Shown here piece after piece: positions 49,659 through 52,915 of a DNA stretch of 52,915 nt. Position 1 is the stretch's first letter, and every line of letters starts with the position of its first letter. The translations under genes and the position numbers were made by a program. The notes beneath the pieces are model-generated. The model worked only from the letters and a program-made list of their open reading frames with translations, was not told where the DNA came from and did not search any database. Source of the stretch: Candidatus Naiadarchaeum limnaeum (GTDB taxonomy: Archaea; Undinarchaeota; Undinarchaeia; Undinarchaeales; Naiadarchaeaceae); contig DVAB01000033.1 of assembly GCA_014189685.1 (NCBI GenBank), forward strand, positions 1-52,915, written 5' to 3'.

Positions 49659-50942
49659 ATGAAAATTAGCATAATCGGAACTGGGTATGTTGGCCTAGTA
49701 ACTGGAGTTGTTCTAGCTGGAAAAGGGCATGAGGTTATCTGCGTTGATGTTGATAAAGAAAAAATTGACAGGATAAATCAAGCAGTTCCCCCAATTCACG
49801 AGGATGGACTGCCAGAAATGCTGAAAGCAGTTGTAAATAACAAAAAACTGCGCGCAACAACTGATCTAAAAGAAGCGATTCAAAATTCTGAGATCTGCTT
49901 TATCTGTGTTGGAACCCCTTCCAAGCCTGATGGCTCTATAGATCTTACACAGTTGGAAAATGCAGTTAAACAAGTTGGTACTGCCCTTAAAGAAAAGAAA
50001 GGATTTTTGTCTATTGTTGTTAAGAGCACAGTTGTTCCTGGAACAACTGAAAATGTTGTTCTGCCCGCAATTATTCACGCCTCTGGGAAAAAAGCTCCGG
50101 AGCATTTTAGCCTTTGTTATAATCCCGAGTTCTTAAGAGAGGGAAAAGCAATGCAGGATACGCTCAAACCTGACAAACTTGTGATAGGTCACACGGATAC
50201 AATTTGTTCGAATAATTTAAAGCAGGTAGTAACTCCTATTTGTCCTGTAATTGAGACTAATTATAAGACTGCAGAACTCATTAAGTACGCTAATAATGCT
50301 TTTCTTGCAACAAAAATTTCTTTTGCAAATGAAATCGGGAATTTGTGCAAACAGCTTGGGATCGATGCTTACACAGTTTCAAGAGCAATTGGTTTTGATC
50401 CAAGAATAGGAAATCAGTTTTTAGGCGCAGGTTTAGGATTTGGCGGAAGCTGTTTGCCAAAAGATACTGCTGCTTTAACCTCAGCTTATAAAAAACATGG
50501 ACTTGAACCAAAATTGTTGAAAGCTGTTACAGAAATTAACGACAATCAAACAGAGCGTTTTGTTCATCTAGCTGAAAAGAAAGTTGGGCATTTAAGCGGA
50601 AAGCAAATAGCAGTTTTAGGAACAGCGTTTAAGGCAGGAACTGATGACACTCGAGAAAGTCCTTCAATAAAAGTTATTGGACTTTTATTAACAAAGGGTG
50701 CAAAAGTTCGAGTTTTTGACCCAAAAGCTCTTGAGAATACAAAAAGAGAGCTTGGAAATAAAGTTGAGTATGTAAATTCGATTGCGGATTGCTTAAAAGA
50801 TGCTGATCTTTGTTTAATCTGCACAGACTGGCCTGAATTTAAATTTATAGATTTTGCAGGAATGAAAAATAAAGTTGTTATAGATGGAAGGCATATAGTT
50901 GAAAAGAAAGATGGCATAACTTATGAAGGGTTATCCTGGTAA
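49659..50942 (+). CDS. ugd: UDP-glucose 6-dehydrogenase (Ugd)
   Basis: 427 aa. Oxidises UDP-glucose to UDP-glucuronate with NAD. IIGTGYVGLVTGVVLAGKGHEVICVDVD (about 4-31, in family order), FICVGTPSKPDGSIDL, CYNPEFLREGKAMQD (about 154-168), the catalytic Cys in GLGFGGSCLPKDT (about 255-267) and LGTAFKAGTDDTRESPS (about 329-345). The G-F-L-REG form marks the UDP-Glc branch, unlike the HexNAc enzyme at 44667. Divergent from the glycan operon, to which it probably supplies UDP-glucuronate. Confidence 0.93.
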   Translation: MKISIIGTGYVGLVTGVVLAGKGHEVICVDVDKEKIDRINQAVPPIHEDGLPEMLKAVVNNKKLRATTDLKEAIQNSEICFICVGTPSKPDGSIDLTQLENAVKQVGTALKEKKGFLSIVVKSTVVPGTTENVVLPAIIHASGKKAPEHFSLCYNPEFLREGKAMQDTLKPDKLVIGHTDTICSNNLKQVVTPICPVIETNYKTAELIKYANNAFLATKISFANEIGNLCKQLGIDAYTVSRAIGFDPRIGNQFLGAGLGFGGSCLPKDTAALTSAYKKHGLEPKLLKAVTEINDNQTERFVHLAEKKVGHLSGKQIAVLGTAFKAGTDDTRESPSIKVIGLLLTKGAKVRVFDPKALENTKRELGNKVEYVNSIADCLKDADLCLICTDWPEFKFIDFAGMKNKVVIDGRHIVEKKDGITYEGLSW

Positions 50943-50946
50943 AGCG

Positions 50947-51627
50947 ATGATAGACTTTAACAAAATGTTAGAGGCTCACATAGCGCGTGAGCACAAGCCA
51001 AAAGGAATTGGAAAGTATTATCCTTCTGAAATAGGCAATTGCTTGCGAAAAGTTTGGTATTCTTACAAATTCCCGCAGGAGGTTTCCCCAGAGCTTTTAA
51101 AAATTTTTGAGGCCGGGAACATAATGCACGGGTTTGTTGTGGAAGTTCTGAAATCTGAGAAAAATAAAGAAGTGAAACTCCTGAAAACCGAGTTTCCTTT
51201 CAAGCACAAAATGGAAGACTTCGAAATTTCAGGCAGAATAGACAACCTCGTCCTTGTCAATGCCTCAGGAAAAGAAGTTCTAGTTGAGGTAAAGAGCACA
51301 GGTGATTTAGGCTTTGTTATGAATGACCCAAAGCCTGAAAATGTTATGCAACTCCAATTGTACATGCACCTTCTTAGCATTCACGATGGAGTGCTTTTGT
51401 ATGTTGACAAGCGCAATTTGCAGTCGCAGGTTTTTACAGTTCCATACGATAAAAAATTCTCAGAAGAAATTCTCGAGCGCTTTAAAAAATTGCACGAGCA
51501 TTTGAAGAAAGAAAAACTTCCCGATCCTGAAGCCAGAATTATGCGCGAAGACATGGGCTGGATGTGCAAGCGCTGTGAGTATAGAGAGCGATGCTACCAG
51601 GCAACTCCGGCTAACATACTTCCATAA
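50947..51627 (+). CDS. Cas4-like PD-(D/E)XK nuclease
   Basis: 226 aa from the ATG at 50947 (an ATG at 50923 inside ugd is possible). Motifs of the Cas4/DUF83 branch: Cys32 in IGNCLRKVWY, FEAGNIMHGFVVEVL (about 57-71), SGRIDNLV with metal-binding Asp (about 98-105), LVEVKST with the catalytic Glu-x-Lys (about 115-121), QLQLYMHLL and the Cys triplet MCKRCEYRERC near 206-216, giving four Cys for an iron-sulfur cluster. No CRISPR array or cas1/cas2 is in the window, so it is a solo Cas4-type exonuclease, probably for DNA repair. Confidence 0.88.
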   Translation: MIDFNKMLEAHIAREHKPKGIGKYYPSEIGNCLRKVWYSYKFPQEVSPELLKIFEAGNIMHGFVVEVLKSEKNKEVKLLKTEFPFKHKMEDFEISGRIDNLVLVNASGKEVLVEVKSTGDLGFVMNDPKPENVMQLQLYMHLLSIHDGVLLYVDKRNLQSQVFTVPYDKKFSEEILERFKKLHEHLKKEKLPDPEARIMREDMGWMCKRCEYRERCYQATPANILP

Positions 51628-51642
51628 TTCTTAAAATTTGTT

Positions 51643-51668
51643 GGCTCGCAAGCCCCTAAATAGGCCTA
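51643..51668 (+). repeat. Structured repeat remnant, copy D
   Basis: GCTCGCAAGCCCCTAAATAG and the following GCC-T match the right half of copy C (15526-15547) with one inserted base. The left half with the pairing TTAGGGGC is missing, so it is a truncated copy. It lies just after the Cas4-like gene. Confidence 0.6.
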
Positions 51669-51692
51669 CATTATAATAAAAAAAATAAAAGG

Positions 51693-51728
51693 CTGCTCCA
51701 AGTTCCTTTCTCAGAGCAGTTGTTTAAA
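51693..51728. terminator. Possible bidirectional terminator
   Basis: CTGCTC (51693-51698) pairs with GAGCAG (51714-51719), followed by TTGTTTAAAT; the opposite side has an A-rich run that reads as U on the minus strand. It lies between convergent genes (Cas4-like and the small zinc protein). The 15-base loop makes it a moderate hairpin. Confidence 0.4.
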
Positions 51729-51793
51729 TCCACAGCTAAAGCTATAGCAAATAAGAATAGAATAACTAAATAAAAATTTAGCTAACTACTAAC

Positions 51794-51976
51794 TTATGCT
51801 CCGCCGAATTGTGGTTTCTTTGCTGAATAGCAGTCCCTGCAATATACAGGGCGACCTTCAGTTGGTTTAAATGGGACCTGGCTTGGCTTTCCGCACTCTG
51901 AACAAGTTACGTCAAACATTTGTCGTGGTCCGCGGAATCCGCCACCACCGCCAAATCCTCTTCCACCGTATGCCAT
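51794..51976 (-). CDS. Small Gly-rich CxxC-x17-CxxC zinc protein
   Basis: 60 aa. N-terminal 18 residues are Gly/Arg/Phe-rich (RGG-like, typical of RNA binding), then C25-x2-C28 and C46-x2-C49 with exactly 17 residues between, including VPFKPTEGRPVYCRDC. This is the CxxC/x17/CxxC zinc domain common in small-genome archaea and CPR bacteria. GGAG sits about 11 bases before the ATG. High Gly content and start context suggest good expression. Likely RNA- or ribosome-associated; not proven. Confidence 0.82.
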   Translation of the reverse strand: MAYGGRGFGGGGGFRGPRQMFDVTCSECGKPSQVPFKPTEGRPVYCRDCYSAKKPQFGGA

Positions 51977-52002
51977 ATTTTTCTATACTCCTATCTTAGT
52001 CT

Positions 52003-52033
52003 AGTATAATATCCTAAAACTCGCATCCTAAAA
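52003..52033 (-). promoter_or_regulatory. Promoter of the zinc protein with tandem 9-bp repeats
   Basis: Read on the minus strand, GTATAATA-region (52003-52010) is the TATA candidate. Just upstream of it ATCCTAAAA occurs twice (52011-52019 and 52025-52033), 14 bases apart. Tandem sites directly upstream of TATA suit an activator or extended BRE. Confidence 0.4.
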
Positions 52034-52097
52034 GGAGAACGAACTTATGATATTATCTGACTATTTTAGTGTACAATTTAGTATTTAAATCTATCTT

Positions 52098-52265
52098 ACA
52101 GCCGCCGCCGTTTACTAGCTGTATAATCAGCTGGCGCTTATGAGGCCACATTCGTTGTATTGTAATTGAAGCGACAATGCGAAACCAAAGGTTTCGCATG
52201 CATTCAGGAACTTCGTTCCTGAATGAGTGGCCTAAATTTCTACTTTTATTTTTGCCTGAGGTGCC
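52098..52265 (+). repeat. Structured intergenic repeat, copy E (fullest)
   Basis: All arms are present: ACAGC (52098-52102) with GCTGT (52118-52122); GGCGC (52133-52137) with GTGCC (52261-52265), one G-T pair where copy A has A-T; AGGCCAC (52143-52149) with GTGGCCT (52227-52233); CGTT/AGCG; ATGCGAAACC (52177-52186) with GGTTTCGCAT (52190-52199), loop AAA versus TCC in copy B; CATTCAGGAAC (52201-52211) with GTTCCTGAATG (52215-52225). Tail TTTCTACTTTTATTTTT from 52237. It combines the outer arms of copy A with the core of copy B. Confidence 0.8.
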
Positions 52266-52266
52266 A

Positions 52267-52860
52267 TTAATTAATCGCCCCATATAGAAATCCAATTCCA
52301 TATGCCAAATGCTCAATCCAATAAGCAAAAAACGCTGCTAAAACAAATCTAACAGAATTTGCCCTTCTTATTGAGCTGCTCAAAACCATGCCTCCATAGA
52401 TAATTAAAAATAGGGCGAGCAAAAACTGTGCAAGATTACTTTTCAATGCTGCCAAAATCAAAGCAATTAAAACTGTTGTAAAAATTGTCGGCCCGAAATA
52501 AAAAATTCTTGATGTATCTGGGTGTTTTCTAATCATTTTCGCGCGCGCCCAGCCATATCTAAACATCTGCGCAAAAAATCCCGAAAAGGTTGAACGTTTG
52601 TAATACCAAACAAAAGTTTTTGGAGTGTAGAGAAATTTGTAGCCGGCTTTTCTAATGCGTATATTTAATTCAGCGTCCTGCCCAACTTTAAATTTTGGGT
52701 CATTCAAGCCAACTTCGCGCAAAACTTTTTTTCTGAATGCGCAAAAACTGAGCGAATCAACAAACATTTCTTTTGTGGGCTGTATTTGTGAAGTTCCAAA
52801 GCCGCCTAAGTAAGAGCTCATAACAGTTCCAAAAACTTTTGACAAAAAAGTAGTAATCAT
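52267..52860 (-). CDS. Family 2 glycosyltransferase lacking its N-terminal catalytic half
   Basis: 197 aa matching only the C-terminal part of ExoA-like GT2 enzymes: FVDSLSFCAFRKKVLREVGLND (about 33-54), the acceptor-side KVGQDAELNIRIRKAGYKF (about 58-76; Q-D-A-E in place of the usual Q-D-x-E), PKTFVWYYKRST, MFRYGWARAKM, then three membrane helices (about 118-190). The nucleotide-binding half with its D-x-D is absent: in frame, a TAG stands 18 bases upstream of the ATG, and a TATA-like AAATATAAACATAT lies just before. So it is either a truncated or split gene, or a start-proximal frameshift beyond the window edge. Confidence 0.65.
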   Translation of the reverse strand: MITTFLSKVFGTVMSSYLGGFGTSQIQPTKEMFVDSLSFCAFRKKVLREVGLNDPKFKVGQDAELNIRIRKAGYKFLYTPKTFVWYYKRSTFSGFFAQMFRYGWARAKMIRKHPDTSRIFYFGPTIFTTVLIALILAALKSNLAQFLLALFLIIYGGMVLSSSIRRANSVRFVLAAFFAYWIEHLAYGIGFLYGAIN

Positions 52861-52915
52861 TAATTTCCTTAAATTCTATATGTTTATATTTTATTTCTAA
52901 CATGAAATTTGTAAA

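Noticed and set aside
50947-51627. CRISPR locus suggested by the Cas4-like gene
   Set aside because: No regularly spaced repeats and no other cas genes were seen on either strand.
52031-52088. Tiny frame of 13 codons with AAAGGAG nine bases before its ATG (52047)
   Set aside because: Too short to support, no downstream gene on the plus strand for a leader peptide to control; the purine run may be chance.

Overview
This is an AT-rich archaeal chromosome segment. Archaeal markers include a methanococcal-type S-layer protein, AglB oligosaccharyltransferase, CDP-archaeol synthase, a tetraether lipid synthase-like radical SAM enzyme, FEN1 with a PIP box, aEF-1beta, archaeal triosephosphate isomerase, type II GAPDH and promoters made of TATA boxes with few Shine-Dalgarno sites. 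Small tightly packed genes and several DPANN-style short zinc proteins suggest a DPANN lineage (Diapherotrites/Micrarchaeota/Aenigmarchaeota-like), but I cannot fix the phylum. No rRNA or CRISPR array is present; there is one tRNA (Leu, CAG).

Layout. 1-5.5 kb: the end of a secreted alkaline-phosphatase-superfamily protein, a conserved unknown, the highly expressed S-layer gene with promoter and terminator, and a membrane protein. 5.5-22.7 kb: housekeeping and lipid genes (trm5, carS, a GbsR-like regulator, tes, fen, a DNA glycosylase, a prolidase, tRNA-Leu, aEF-1beta, the tpiA-pgk-gap operon, pth2, truD). 22.7-32.6 kb, plus strand: aglB, sugar-modifying enzymes, glycosyltransferases, a B12/radical SAM enzyme, and a ribbon-helix-helix/nucleotidyltransferase fusion behind a palindromic operator. 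49.6-32.6 kb, minus strand: a 17-gene operon for surface glycan synthesis, including a legionaminic-acid-like set (LegB-, LegC-, NeuA-, NeuB-, NeuD-like). 49.7-52.9 kb: UDP-glucose dehydrogenase, a Cas4-like nuclease, a small zinc protein and a 5'-truncated GT2.

How it works together (inference). The glycan genes most likely make nucleotide sugars (UDP-uronic acids, a 2,3-diacetamido uronic acid, a CMP-nonulosonic acid) and build a lipid-linked glycan that AglB transfers to sequon-rich surface proteins such as the S-layer protein. carS and tes belong to membrane lipid synthesis.

The least expected features are: (i) a family of about 100-170 bp structured intergenic repeats (five copies or remnants) whose outer stems differ by compensatory changes; one copy sits between perfect 15-bp direct repeats and has displaced the trm5 stop codon, so it looks mobile; (ii) an RHH DNA-binding domain fused to a sugar nucleotidyltransferase with matching half-sites around its own TATA box; (iii) the same 9-6-9 inverted repeat in front of tes and of the B12/radical SAM gene, suggesting a small regulon of the GbsR-like protein encoded next to tes. 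No intergenic stretch exceeds about 300 bases; the longer ones are filled by these repeats and by promoters.
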